Assembly: GCA_031553005.1 (NCBI GenBank)
Contig: JAVBMA010000022.1
Location: 34,706 to 98,705 of the forward strand
Reading direction: 5' to 3'
DNA length: 64,000 bases
DNA from: RGIG9379 sp031553005
Lineage (GTDB): Bacteria > Bacteroidota > Bacteroidia > Bacteroidales > Paludibacteraceae
Shown piece by piece: positions 1 through 8,959 of the stretch (within the stretch, counting starts at the first letter, position 1; each line of letters opens with the position of its first letter). The translations under genes were made by a program, and so were the position numbers. Under the pieces are notes generated by a model. That model was given only the letters and a program-made list of their open reading frames with translations. It was not told where the DNA came from and did not search any database.

Positions 1-986
1 GCATTTACGTAAGAGAAGGGCTTTCCATTACAAACGGAACCTCAGTGATGACCGGAATCGGACTGGTAAACCTCATCCAGTCACAACAACTGCTTAATTG
101 GGCGTTGGCTGCTTCTGTCATGGTAAATGAAATCGCATCTTCATACGATGACTTCATGTCCGAAAAACTGAACGAAGTACGTAGACAAAACGGTCAGAAT
201 GAAATCGCGAAGAAAATACGCGAATGGAGCAAAGACAGCCAATGTATGAAGAAACGTGAAAATGAGCTTTATACAGCTAAAAATACACAAACCATATTTA
301 CCCATAAAGTACAACCATACTATTCTCTCCGTTGCGTTCCTCAAATACTCGGACCGATATTAGAAACATTGCAAAATGTAGAACGGATATTGATTAACGA
401 GGTTAACTCGGCTTGCGATAACCCGATTGTAAATGTGGAAACAAGAAACGTTTATCACGGAGGTAATTTTCATGGCGACTATGTCTCTTTCGAAATGGAT
501 AAACTGAAAATTGCAGTTACTAAACTGACAATGCTGGTAGAAAGGCAGTTGAACTATCTTTTCCACGACCGTATCAACGGTATTTTACCTCCGTTTGTAA
601 ACTTGGGCGTACTTGGATTGAATTACGGGCTGCAAGCATCCCAGTTTACCGCAACCTCCACTACGGCAGAGTGCCAGACACTATCTAATCCGATGTACGT
701 ACATTCCATTCCAAACAATAACGACAATCAGGATATTGTAAGTATGGGAACCAACTCGGCATTGATAGCCCGCAGAGTAGTCGAAAACTCATATCAGGTA
801 ATGTCCATTCATTTTATGGCAATCGTCCAAGCTATCGATTCGTTGAAAATACAAAACCAACTATCCGGCAAGTCGAAAGCCATATACGACGAAATACGCG
901 CATTCTTTCCAGTCTTCATCGAAGACACCCCAAAATACAAAGACATAGAAAGAATGCAAGAATATTTGAAAACAAAGAAATTTTAA
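1..986 (+). CDS. Aromatic amino acid ammonia-lyase (HAL/PAL/TAL family), 5' end cut by the window edge
   Basis: The open frame runs in from the left edge (codons from position 3) and ends at 986, leaving about the last 327 residues of a family that is usually near 510. The first visible residues read NGTSVMTGIGL, a conserved block of histidine/tyrosine ammonia-lyases, followed by YYSLRCVPQILGP and DNQDIVSMGTNSAL, both typical of the family. The Ala-Ser-Gly triad that forms the MIO cofactor lies upstream of the window and cannot be checked. Such enzymes deaminate Tyr, Phe or His without reduction. Next to ketosynthases and fabG it is most likely a tyrosine or phenylalanine ammonia-lyase giving the cinnamoyl-type starter of an aryl polyene. 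Substrate choice is inferred from context, not seen. Confidence 0.88.
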   Translation, partial: IYVREGLSITNGTSVMTGIGLVNLIQSQQLLNWALAASVMVNEIASSYDDFMSEKLNEVRRQNGQNEIAKKIREWSKDSQCMKKRENELYTAKNTQTIFTHKVQPYYSLRCVPQILGPILETLQNVERILINEVNSACDNPIVNVETRNVYHGGNFHGDYVSFEMDKLKIAVTKLTMLVERQLNYLFHDRINGILPPFVNLGVLGLNYGLQASQFTATSTTAECQTLSNPMYVHSIPNNNDNQDIVSMGTNSALIARRVVENSYQVMSIHFMAIVQAIDSLKIQNQLSGKSKAIYDEIRAFFPVFIEDTPKYKDIERMQEYLKTKKF

Positions 987-998
987 AAATAATATCCC

Positions 999-1081
999 GT
1001 TGAAAGCCAAAGTTGAAAGTGGTTATCTATCACTTTCAACTTTCAACTTTCAACTTTCAACTTTCAACTTTCAACTTTCAA
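999..1081 (+). repeat. CTTTCAA heptamer array with purine-rich inverted arm, directly before fabG
   Basis: Seven perfect head-to-tail copies of CTTTCAA occupy 1033-1081 and end 9 bases before the fabG ATG at 1091, where a ribosome binding site would be. Upstream, 999-1023 carries the complementary TTGAAAG unit twice, so the transcript could fold into alternative hairpins. Confidence 0.9.
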
Positions 1082-1090
1082 CTAAATATT

Positions 1091-1819
1091 ATGAAGGTAG
1101 CACTTGTAACCGGAGGTTCGAGAGGAATAGGACGCGCATGTTCGGTCAAACTTGCCGAAATGGGCTATTACGTCCTTATTAACTATCAATCCAACGAGAC
1201 AGAAGCGTTGAATACACTGGAAATGATTCGTGAGAAAGGCACTGATGGCGAAATCCTTAAATTTGATGTCTCCAATGTAGAAGATGTTGAAAAGGCAGTT
1301 TCGCAATGGCAAACCGCCCATCCTGACACCTATATAGAAGTATTGGTAAATAATGCGGGAATACGGAAAGACAACCTCCTGATGTGGATGACCGACGAAG
1401 ATTGGCATAAAGTATTGGATATAAGCCTTAATGGATTCATGTATGCAACCCGTGCCGTACTGAAGATGATGCTTGTAAAAAAATACGGGCGCATCATCAA
1501 TATGGTTTCCCTCTCCGGCCTGAAAGGATTGCCGGGACAAACCAATTATTCGGCGGCTAAAGGCGCTGTTATTGCAGCTACAAAAGCGTTGGCTCAGGAA
1601 ACCGCAAAAAAGAACGTAACCGTAAATGCCGTGGCTCCGGGATTTATCCGCACCGATATGACGCAAGACTTGGATGAATCCCAATTGAAAGCGCTTATCC
1701 CGATGGGACGCTTCGGAAATCCCGAAGAGGTAGCGGAGACAGTCGGTTTCCTTGCATCCAAAGGCGCATCCTATATCACAGGGCAAACTATCTCCATCAA
1801 TGGTGGATTATATACATGA
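1091..1819 (+). CDS. fabG: 3-oxoacyl-ACP reductase, FabG-type short-chain dehydrogenase
   Basis: This 242-residue protein reduces the beta-keto group of the growing ACP-bound chain with NADPH. The N-terminal nucleotide-binding motif TGGSRGIG (residues 7-14), NNAG (87-90), Asn114 and the catalytic Ser140-Tyr153-Lys157 set (S-L-S-G, then NYSAAK) are all present, and the length is normal. Longer in-frame starts at 1013 would translate the CTTTCAA array, so ATG 1091 (MKVALVTGG) is chosen. It lies between the ammonia-lyase and a ketosynthase and so is the dedicated reductase of the pigment pathway (ApeQ-like) rather than the housekeeping FabG; that role is inferred from position. Confidence 0.93.
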   Translation: MKVALVTGGSRGIGRACSVKLAEMGYYVLINYQSNETEALNTLEMIREKGTDGEILKFDVSNVEDVEKAVSQWQTAHPDTYIEVLVNNAGIRKDNLLMWMTDEDWHKVLDISLNGFMYATRAVLKMMLVKKYGRIINMVSLSGLKGLPGQTNYSAAKGAVIAATKALAQETAKKNVTVNAVAPGFIRTDMTQDLDESQLKALIPMGRFGNPEEVAETVGFLASKGASYITGQTISINGGLYT

Positions 1820-1825
1820 TTAGTA

Positions 1826-1973
1826 AACAAGTAGACGAGTAAACGAGTTGACAAGGAGATAAGTGATAAGTAGTAAGTGATAAGTGTTTAATGGGTTTGT
1901 TTCAAATAAAACATCCGACATCCGTCGGGCTCCCGTTTACTTGTCTACTTGTTTACTCGTCAACTAGTTTACT
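1826..1973. repeat. Inverted pair of octamer-type arrays between fabG and the ketosynthase
   Basis: After fabG the strand reads AGTAAACAAGTAGACGAGTA and on to GTTGACAAG (to 1855), followed by AAGTGATAAGT-type repeats. At 1933-1973 the complementary form appears (GTTTACTTGTCTACTTG and on), ending 16 bases before the next ATG. The two arms could form a long imperfect stem between the cistrons. Confidence 0.85.
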
Positions 1974-1989
1974 ATAAAATATTATTTTA

Positions 1990-3213
1990 ATGAAAAGAGT
2001 AGTCATTACCGGAATGGGAATCTATTCTTCCATAGGGAAAAACTTGGAAGAAGTAACCTCGGCACTATATGCCGGGCAGTCCGGTATTGGCTTTGATGCC
2101 GGAAGGAAAGCAATGGGCTACCGTTCGGCATTGACCGGAAAACTCGAATTACCGGATGTGAAGGATTTCATTGACCGTCGCCAGCGGCATAGCCTTGCCG
2201 AACAGGGATATTACGCCTGTATGGCTTCCCGTGAAGCATTCCGTAATGCTGGAATAGACAGCGATTATCTGGATAAGAACGATGTCGGAATCCTTTTTGG
2301 AAGCGATGCAAGTGCAGCCCCTATCATAGAAGGGATAGATACTATCAGGGAGAAAGGAAAGACTATTCTGGTTGGTTCCGGTTCCGTTTTCCAATCCATG
2401 ACTTCCACCGTTTCCATGAATCTCTCTGTGATTTTCAAATTAAAAGGGATTAATTTCTCCGTAGCAGGAGCATGCGCAAGCGGTTCACACGCTATCGGAA
2501 TGGCACATCTGCTTATTCAGTCGGGAATGCAGGATTGCATTCTGTGCGGAGGCGCTCAAGAAGTAAACAAATATTCGGTTGCAAGTTTTGACGGCATCAG
2601 CGCCTTTTCTGTCCGGGAAGATGAACCGGAGAAAGCGTCCCGTCCTTTTGACCGCGACCGCGATGGTTTGGTTCCGAGCGGAGGAGCAGCTGCCTTAGTG
2701 GTCGAAAGTTATGAATCCGCCGTTCGCCGCGGAGCAAATATTTTGGCAGAAGTAATCGGGTACGGCTTTTCATCCAATGCCGACCATATCTCTATTCCCA
2801 ATGTTCAAGGCCCCCAAAAAGCGATGGAAATGGCACTGAAAGTTTCGGGAATTAAAATAACCGATGTCGGTTACATTAATGCACACGCAACCTCTACTCC
2901 CGTAGGCGATGCCAACGAAGCAAAAGCAATATATGCCATTTGGGGCGGCCGGTCGCCCATTGTCTCATCTACCAAATCAATGACCGGGCATGAATTATGG
3001 ATGTCGGGCGCAAGCGAAATTATTTATTCCATACTGATGATGAAAAATAACTTTATTGCACCGAATCTCAATTTCGAAAATCCGGACGAAGATTCTGCCC
3101 GTATCTGCATACCTTCTCAAAAAATAGAAAAAAAAACAGATATATTCCTTTCCAACTCTTTCGGGTTTGGAGGAACCAACTCTACCTTAGTCATAAAAAA
3201 TTTAAAATCATAA
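1990..3213 (+). CDS. Beta-ketoacyl-ACP synthase (FabF/KAS II type) of the aryl polyene pathway
   Basis: A 407-residue condensing enzyme that extends an ACP-bound acyl chain with malonyl-ACP. The Cys-His-His triad is intact: Cys162 in VAGACASGS, His299 in NAHATSTPVGD and His334 in MTGHELWMSGA. The Gly-rich C-terminal loop FGFGGTNS is also present. The start ATG 1990 gives MKRVVITGMGIYS, the standard FabF N-terminus. It precedes an ACP by 23 bases and follows fabG. By analogy with aryl polyene clusters it may be the ApeR-like KS that primes or extends the aryl starter; the exact step cannot be read from sequence. Confidence 0.93.
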   Translation: MKRVVITGMGIYSSIGKNLEEVTSALYAGQSGIGFDAGRKAMGYRSALTGKLELPDVKDFIDRRQRHSLAEQGYYACMASREAFRNAGIDSDYLDKNDVGILFGSDASAAPIIEGIDTIREKGKTILVGSGSVFQSMTSTVSMNLSVIFKLKGINFSVAGACASGSHAIGMAHLLIQSGMQDCILCGGAQEVNKYSVASFDGISAFSVREDEPEKASRPFDRDRDGLVPSGGAAALVVESYESAVRRGANILAEVIGYGFSSNADHISIPNVQGPQKAMEMALKVSGIKITDVGYINAHATSTPVGDANEAKAIYAIWGGRSPIVSSTKSMTGHELWMSGASEIIYSILMMKNNFIAPNLNFENPDEDSARICIPSQKIEKKTDIFLSNSFGFGGTNSTLVIKNLKS

Positions 3214-3236
3214 AAGATAATTACCAACTAAATTAT

Positions 3237-3479
3237 ATGGAGAAAAAAGAGATTATTTCTAAAATTAATTCCGTCTTAGCCGAAGAGTTTGAAGTAGACC
3301 AAAGTGTTTTTCTGCCCGATGCGCCATTAATGAAAACATTGGATTTGGATAGCCTCGATTTGGTAGATATGGTTGTCCTGATAGAACAAAATTTTGGAAT
3401 CATCATAAAGGGAGCTGATTTTGCTGGAATCAAAACATTTCAGGATTTTTACGACTTCCTGGATTCCCGGTTAAATTAA
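3237..3479 (+). CDS. Acyl carrier protein
   Basis: An 80-residue carrier protein. The phosphopantetheine attachment serine is in LDLDSLDLVDMVVLIEQ, matching the DSL(D) motif, and the flanking helices are acidic as usual. It carries the growing polyketide/fatty acid chain for the KS just upstream. It starts 23 bases after the KS stop and ends 5 bases before the acyltransferase start, so the three genes are clearly co-transcribed. It differs clearly from the two closely related ACPs at 13834 and 24806, which suggests a different partner set. Confidence 0.93.
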   Translation: MEKKEIISKINSVLAEEFEVDQSVFLPDAPLMKTLDLDSLDLVDMVVLIEQNFGIIIKGADFAGIKTFQDFYDFLDSRLN

Positions 3480-3484
3480 TTTTC

Positions 3485-4375
3485 ATGCCGGTCTGGAAAG
3501 GAAAAACGAGAGGAGGAGCTTTTGGATACCAGTTTTTTATTTATCTGATAAAATACGCTGGTTTAAGAGCCGCATATTTGTTCCTAAGCCTGATTATCGT
3601 TTATTTTATTCCGTTTGCTCCCAAGTCAACCCGGTCAAGCTGGTTTTACTGGCGGAGAATACATAAGAAAAATCGCCTGCAAGCCCTTCGGATGCTTTAT
3701 ATTCACTACTATCGTTTTGGACAAGTACTTATTGATAAAATAGCGGCATTAGCAGGTTTTAGCAATAAGTTCAAATATGATTTCTGTAACTACGATGCTT
3801 TTCTGGACATCCTGAACGGAAATACCGGTGTAGTGATGATTGGAGCGCATTTTGGCAATTGGGAGATTGGCAGCCAGTTTTTTGGCGACTATGCTCCTAA
3901 ATTAAATATTGTAATGTATGATGCCGAATATCAGAAAATCAAAGAAAAACTCAAGGATATTATGGGAAATAATACCTATCGTGTTATTTTGGTGAATGAA
4001 GATAATTGGTCACACGTATTTGCCATCAAAGAAGCCTTGGATAAAAAAGAGTACGTCTGTTTTCAGGGAGACCGTTTTGTAAATGAAAAACATATTTTAA
4101 ACGCGCCGTTCTTAGGAGAAGAGGCTTGTTTCCCTGCCGGACCTTTCCAGATAGCATCCCGCTTTAAAGTTCCCGTTGTTTTTTATTTCTCGGAAAAAGA
4201 AGATACCTATAAATACAGCTTTCGGTTTTTCTTTGCCGAGCCCGTCAAACGGAATAAAGATATCAAACCCGAACAAGCATTACTCTCCCAATATATAAAC
4301 GTGCTCGAAAGCAGGATAAAAGAACACCCCGAACAATGGTTCAATTTCTACCCCTTCTGGAGCACCGAGAAATAA
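3485..4375 (+). CDS. Lysophospholipid/lauroyl acyltransferase-like protein (LpxL/HtrB family)
   Basis: The 296-residue protein has an N-terminal hydrophobic segment (about residues 17-42) that would hold it at the inner membrane and the family's catalytic H-x4-E motif in GAHFGNWEIG (about residues 120-129). Members move an acyl chain from ACP to a lipid hydroxyl. In aryl polyene and flexirubin clusters an acyltransferase of this family is regular and is thought to place the polyene or an accessory acyl chain on its acceptor. Direct acceptor evidence is absent. It sits in a tight run KS-ACP-acyltransferase-radical SAM. Confidence 0.88.
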   Translation: MPVWKGKTRGGAFGYQFFIYLIKYAGLRAAYLFLSLIIVYFIPFAPKSTRSSWFYWRRIHKKNRLQALRMLYIHYYRFGQVLIDKIAALAGFSNKFKYDFCNYDAFLDILNGNTGVVMIGAHFGNWEIGSQFFGDYAPKLNIVMYDAEYQKIKEKLKDIMGNNTYRVILVNEDNWSHVFAIKEALDKKEYVCFQGDRFVNEKHILNAPFLGEEACFPAGPFQIASRFKVPVVFYFSEKEDTYKYSFRFFFAEPVKRNKDIKPEQALLSQYINVLESRIKEHPEQWFNFYPFWSTEK

Positions 4376-4398
4376 CTTTCACCTTTCACCTTTCAACT
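4376..4398 (+). repeat. Short CTTTCAC/CTTTCAA array before the radical SAM gene
   Basis: Three consecutive heptamers (CTTTCAC, CTTTCAC, CTTTCAA) fill the 26-base gap between the acyltransferase stop and ATG 4402. Confidence 0.85.
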
Positions 4399-4401
4399 TC
4401 C

Positions 4402-5763
4402 ATGAATAAAGTACTCTTAATTTCCGCCAACAGACACACCGACCCCTATCCGGTTTATCCGATAGGAGTTTCCTATCTGAAAACATATATACAGAAAAAT
4501 CTCCCTAATTATCAGGTAAGTGTATTTGATTTCAATATGGGCGATTATGCCTCTTTGGTTGAAACATTAAAAGAGTACCAACCTAAATATATCGGAATAT
4601 CGTTGCGCAATATCGACGGAGCCAACTCTTTCGACCGCAGCAGTTTTATTCCCGGATACAAAGAAATTGTCCGGACAATCCGCGAAAACAGTATAGCTCC
4701 TGTTGTTATCGGAGGCGCCGGCTTTTCAATCTATCCTCAACCTCTTTTCGACGAATTGCGTCCTGACTACGGTATCATGGGAGAAGGAGAACAGTCGTGG
4801 ATAAACCTTATATCCTGTCTGGACGAAGGAAAAGATTGCCGCCAGATAGAAGGCCTTGTTTATTACAACGAATCCGGTGAATTTATAAAGAATCCGCATC
4901 TCAATTATTTGAAAAACCTCGAATTACAGTTTGAGGAGAATATCATCAATTTTTATTGGGAAAACAGCGGAATGCTTAATATACAGACCAAGCGCGGGTG
5001 TTGTTACAACTGCATTTACTGCTCTTATCCGATTATTGACGGACGGAAAATCCGTACGCTGAATGCCGACCTGATAGTAGATAACCTGCTTCGCCTGAAT
5101 AAAGAACGAGGAATCAATTATGTCTTTTTTACAGACTCGGTATTTAATCTTTGCAAAGACTACAATATGGAACTTGCAGAGAAGATTATACGCAGCGGAC
5201 TGAAAATAAAATGGGGAGCCTATTTCTCTCCAAGTAACCTGACGGACGAAGAGATGGCTTTGTATAAACAATCCGGATTAACTCATATCGAGTTTGGAAC
5301 GGAATCGCTGTGCGATACCCAATTGAAAAATTATGGCAAGCATTTTACTTTTGCCGACGTGAAAGCCGCTTCCGACCTTGCTTTGAAATACAATGTTTAT
5401 TATGCTCATTTCCTGATTCTCGGAGGATACGGAGAGACCGATAAGACAATACGGGAAACAATGGATAATTCCAAACAACTGGATTATACCGTATTTTTCC
5501 CTTTCGTAGGAATGAGAATCTATCCGAATACCAAGCTCCAGCAAATAGCGATAGAAGAAGGAGTTATTTCTCCATCCGATTTATTATTACAACCGGCCTA
5601 CTATATTTCGAAAAACTTTGATATGTCAACTTTAAAAGAGAAAGCCGCTGCTACCGGAAAAGCATGGTCTTTTCCCGATGACCCCAAAAGCGACGTTATG
5701 GATGTGCTCCGGTTAAAACGAAAAAAGAAAGGACTGATATGGGAATATTTGAGAAAGCCCTGA
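4402..5763 (+). CDS. B12-binding domain radical SAM protein of the pigment cluster
   Basis: A 453-residue protein with an N-terminal cobalamin-binding-like Rossmann domain (opening MNKVLLISANR, then PVYPIGVSYLKTYI, later VIGGAGFSIYPQ) and a radical SAM core with the cluster motif CCYNCIYC (C-x3-C-x2-C; about residue 205). Such class B enzymes commonly methylate unreactive carbons. Flexirubins carry a ring methyl group, so methylation of the aryl part is a reasonable but unproved role. A longer frame from 4336 would begin inside the upstream gene and translate the repeat array, so ATG 4402 is preferred. The stop overlaps the next start as TGATG. Confidence 0.87.
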   Translation: MNKVLLISANRHTDPYPVYPIGVSYLKTYIQKNLPNYQVSVFDFNMGDYASLVETLKEYQPKYIGISLRNIDGANSFDRSSFIPGYKEIVRTIRENSIAPVVIGGAGFSIYPQPLFDELRPDYGIMGEGEQSWINLISCLDEGKDCRQIEGLVYYNESGEFIKNPHLNYLKNLELQFEENIINFYWENSGMLNIQTKRGCCYNCIYCSYPIIDGRKIRTLNADLIVDNLLRLNKERGINYVFFTDSVFNLCKDYNMELAEKIIRSGLKIKWGAYFSPSNLTDEEMALYKQSGLTHIEFGTESLCDTQLKNYGKHFTFADVKAASDLALKYNVYYAHFLILGGYGETDKTIRETMDNSKQLDYTVFFPFVGMRIYPNTKLQQIAIEEGVISPSDLLLQPAYYISKNFDMSTLKEKAAATGKAWSFPDDPKSDVMDVLRLKRKKKGLIWEYLRKP

Positions 5764-6176
5764 TGCAAGGCGAGGAGATACTCTCTCTTATCCCGCAACG
5801 CCATCCTATTGTGATGGTCGATGCGTTTTATGGCGCTGATGAAGTTTTGTCGTATTCCGGATTGACAATAACCCCCGGTAATATCTTCTGTGAAAATAAT
5901 ACACTGCGCGAACCCGGACTGATAGAGCACGTGGCACAATCGGCAGCCGCCCGCGTGGGATATCTCTGCATGAAACAAAACATACCCGTTCCGGTCGGAT
6001 TTATCGGAGCAATCAAAAATTTTCAAATCTACCGCTTACCTGTGACCGGAGAAACCCTGCACACTACAATAAAAATCGAACAGGATTTCATGGATATTAC
6101 CCTTATTTCCGCAAAAGTGATGATTGCCGAAGAGATGATTTCGGAATGCGAAATGAAGATATTTCTGCAGAAGTAG
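5763..6176 (+). CDS. Hotdog-fold 3-hydroxyacyl-ACP dehydratase (ApeP/FabZ-like)
   Basis: A small (137-residue) hotdog protein with the N-terminal block LIPQRHPIVMVD and the helix motif GLIEHVAQSAAA, in which the Glu is the usual catalytic acid. It would remove water from the 3-hydroxyacyl-ACP made by FabG, giving the polyene double bonds. ATG 5763 overlaps the previous stop as TGATG, a sign of coupled translation; ATG 5739, eight codons upstream, is an alternative. It is the last gene of the left half of the cluster. Confidence 0.87.
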   Translation: MQGEEILSLIPQRHPIVMVDAFYGADEVLSYSGLTITPGNIFCENNTLREPGLIEHVAQSAAARVGYLCMKQNIPVPVGFIGAIKNFQIYRLPVTGETLHTTIKIEQDFMDITLISAKVMIAEEMISECEMKIFLQK

Positions 6177-6519
6177 TGTAGGTAATGTACGTACTTGGCA
6201 TACGACTTAAAGTCGCGCGCCGAATTGCTTATAGATTTTTCAATTTAATTGTGTGGTGTATTCTACTTAAACCACAAGACAAATCATATATTACTTATAT
6301 TTTTTTTACACTGTACCAGTGATTTAAAATCATTAGATAGAGCTTGTTATATTTTATTTAAAATGTAAATTTTGTATTTTTAATTTATATTAAAAAATAA
6401 TTTATATGTTTGTATTCATATATAAAATAATATCTGTTTTTTGAATAAAACTGTTTTGATGAGTTTAAATTATTTCGTAGCTGTTTATTTTATAAAGCAT
6501 TAACTAAAAAATTAATCAT
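6177..6519. other. Intergenic, AT-rich, no gene
   Basis: No credible reading frame. Near 6205-6225 there is a short palindrome with core GACTTAAAGTCG, related to those at 9441 and 62460. The rest is very AT-rich and probably carries the promoter of the next gene, though no clear TAnnTTTG match was found. Confidence 0.6.
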
Positions 6520-7863
6520 ATGAAACTATTAGAAAAATTAATTGTAGCATCGTGTATTTTTACATTATACGTAGTAAATATTTATCCGCAGGCTTCTTGG
6601 ACAATGGGAACCGATGCAGCAACACTTTCTCCAAGTACAGCTAATATTGGCATAGGAACTGCTCCGCTTTCTACTGCTAAATTACGTATTTACAACAATA
6701 ATTCGTCTTCTACCGGAACCCTATATGGATTATATTCAACCATGGCAAATACTAATGCAAGCCAGGCCGGTTCAGTATATGGATCTTATTCAACTGTGAG
6801 CAATTCCAGTACAAGTGCAACAGGCGTAGTATACGGATCTTATTTATCTGCCAGTAATTCAAATACAAGCAGTACGATATATGGACTCTATTCGTCGGTG
6901 ACAGGAGGCTCTGCCAGTAAAAGATGGGCCGGGTATTTTAATGGAGGAAATGTGGCGATTATGTCGGGAAATCTTGGCATAGGGACGTCAACACCTCAGG
7001 AAAGCCTGGATGTGAATGGAAATGTCATTTTCAGGGGAAATAGTACTACTATATCAGGAGTGACTCAAACGGAAAAGCTATTGGTGAATCATCCAACTAC
7101 TGTTAGCAATTGGAATACTTTGTGGCAAAGTGGATTTTATGATTCTCAAAATGCAGCTTATGCTCCTGAATCATCAGGTTGGTTTTGGGGGATAAATATA
7201 GGCCATTCCGCCAATAATCCCAATTATCGTTATGGAGGGCAGATAGCAATACTTAATAATAATGTATACCCAGCTATGTATTTCAGAAGTAAAGATGAAA
7301 ACGGAGAAGGAGTATGGGCGAAAGTTTTATATTATATTAATGATAAGTTAGCAATGGATCTTCAATTGCCTGCTCCAGGAGATATTAAGATTGGGGCTAC
7401 TGGTGATCAGGGCAATCGTCTTAGATTGCATCATAATGATGTTAATGCTTATATTGACTTTTCTCCTAATTTGATTTTTAGAGGAGGAGATGATAATCTC
7501 AATACGTCATTATATTTAACTTCAAATGGTAATGTTGGTATTGGTCTTAATCCAGGCACTAAACTTGATGTAGCTGGGGTTGTCCGTGCTCACGAAGTAA
7601 AAGTATGTCTCAATCAGGGATGTGATTTTGTCTTCGAAGAGGATTATGACCTGATGAGTATCAGCGAAACAGCTGAATTTATAAAAACGAATAAGCATCT
7701 CCCTCATGTGGCTCCGGCGCGCGAAATGGAATCGGATGGGATCAATGTGAGTGAAATGAGCGCTTTATTGTTAAGAAAAATTGAAGAACTAACACTCTAT
7801 GTGATTGAGTTGGAAAAGAAGAACAGTTTATTGGAATCACGCTTGGACGCACTGGTTAGATAA
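6520..7863 (+). CDS. Secreted tail-fibre-like surface protein with YGSY repeats
   Basis: A 447-residue protein with a hydrophobic N-terminus (about residues 1-24) that looks like a signal peptide. Residues about 60-140 contain four imperfect repeats built on (V/L)YG(S/L)Y followed by an Asn/Ser/Thr-rich stretch of about 18 residues, a likely beta-rich fibre. The C-terminus (EFIKTNKHLPHVAP, NVSEMSALLLRKIEELTLYV, then a coiled coil) is a recurrent end of Bacteroidota tail-fibre-like extracellular proteins, where it probably trimerises. No enzymatic motif is seen. It interrupts the pigment cluster and is more AT-rich than its neighbours. Confidence 0.7.
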   Translation: MKLLEKLIVASCIFTLYVVNIYPQASWTMGTDAATLSPSTANIGIGTAPLSTAKLRIYNNNSSSTGTLYGLYSTMANTNASQAGSVYGSYSTVSNSSTSATGVVYGSYLSASNSNTSSTIYGLYSSVTGGSASKRWAGYFNGGNVAIMSGNLGIGTSTPQESLDVNGNVIFRGNSTTISGVTQTEKLLVNHPTTVSNWNTLWQSGFYDSQNAAYAPESSGWFWGINIGHSANNPNYRYGGQIAILNNNVYPAMYFRSKDENGEGVWAKVLYYINDKLAMDLQLPAPGDIKIGATGDQGNRLRLHHNDVNAYIDFSPNLIFRGGDDNLNTSLYLTSNGNVGIGLNPGTKLDVAGVVRAHEVKVCLNQGCDFVFEEDYDLMSISETAEFIKTNKHLPHVAPAREMESDGINVSEMSALLLRKIEELTLYVIELEKKNSLLESRLDALVR

Positions 7864-8139
7864 AAGTATCTTAATTTTAAACTAAGCACATGATGAAAAT
7901 TAGTTTATATTAAAAATGATAAATATTTATATGAAAATATTACAATCCTATTAAGAAACAAACAATTACGATTGATTATTTAGAAGAATATTTTATATAG
8001 AGTAAAATAACATGAAAATGGAATAAATATTATTATTGAACAGTTTTTATTAATTCCGGTGTTGTCTTAAAATTTCAACTATATGCCTGGTGACTTACGT
8101 ATTATGTGGGTATTAAACAAATGATAAAATGAAAAGAGT

Positions 8140-8622
8140 ATGAAAATAAAAGTATTGTTGTTGTTTTCTTTTGTTATAACGTCCTGCTGTGGACCATCAG
8201 ACTTTCCTCCACAAAAAGAAAAAACTTGTCATTATCTTTTTAAGACCAAAAGCGATTATTCGGAATATGTTCTCGTTAATATTTCAAAAAAAGAACAAAT
8301 TGTAGGTTCTTTCCCTTATTTGGCACAGAAACCGTTTAAATTGATCGATGAATATTACATGTATGATGTACCAAATTCATTTTACCCTAATTCTGCAGCC
8401 TATTTATCTATAACTATTGAAGATTGGAATGATACAAAAAGAGACGATAGGGCTTACTAATAAAGAATTATACAATAAATAGATGATGATCCATTTGTTG
8501 AATTATATGTATCAAAAGAAGATTATTCATTCTTTTATAATAAAGGTTCGATAAGCACTAGTGTCATTAATAGTATAATAGAAAACGAAGAAATCTCAAC
8601 TTATTTTAATAGAAAAAAATGA
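8140..8622 (+). pseudogene. Frameshifted small lipoprotein gene
   Basis: The intact part (8140-8460, 106 residues) begins MKIKVLLLFSFVITSCCG, a lipoprotein signal with Cys at 16/17. It then stops abruptly after an A5 run (near 8433). In a second frame the reading continues as KETIGLTNKELYNK to a stop near 8480, and in a third frame as DDDPFVELYVSKEDYSFFYN up to TGA at 8622. Three consecutive coding-like pieces in different frames indicate a gene broken by two indels, originally about 160 residues. Sequencing error in the A-run could explain one shift but hardly both. Function unknown. Confidence 0.6.
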
Positions 8623-8635
8623 AAAATATCTATTA

Positions 8636-8884
8636 ATGCGAATCAGTAATAGAATATTGAAATTTAGCCCTATTGGGCTAAATTTCAATATTCTTAGGTA
8701 AGCATAGTGCAACCTGTGGATATAAAAACAGATGTATCTCTAAAGGTAAGGCAAGACTTTCGTTCGGTAAACCCTGCATTACCAGGCAGATGCCGCACTT
8801 CTTTTATTCACGTAAGTTACGCTTCGCTAATCTAAGGTTATGAATATTTGGCTTTTCAAGTCATTTTAAACTACTGATTCGCAT
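8636..8884. repeat. Element bounded by 13-bp inverted repeats, with a strong internal hairpin
   Basis: ATGCGAATCAGTA (8636-8648) is matched by its perfect inverse TACTGATTCGCAT (8872-8884). Just inside the left end lies a perfect 19-bp stem with a TATT loop (8652-8693; arms GAATATTGAAATTTAGCCC and inverse), with no T-run after it. No coding capacity. It looks like a small non-autonomous element or a structured RNA. Confidence 0.6.
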
Positions 8885-8959
8885 GATTAACCTTATTTAG
8901 CGTAATGTAAAAATGAAGAGTAAACGTTCTGCATAGCGTCTTTCGCCGAACTGTGGTTT

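Noticed and set aside
1000..1182. 60-residue frame translating the CTTTCAA array
   Set aside because: Low-complexity repeat translation overlapping fabG.
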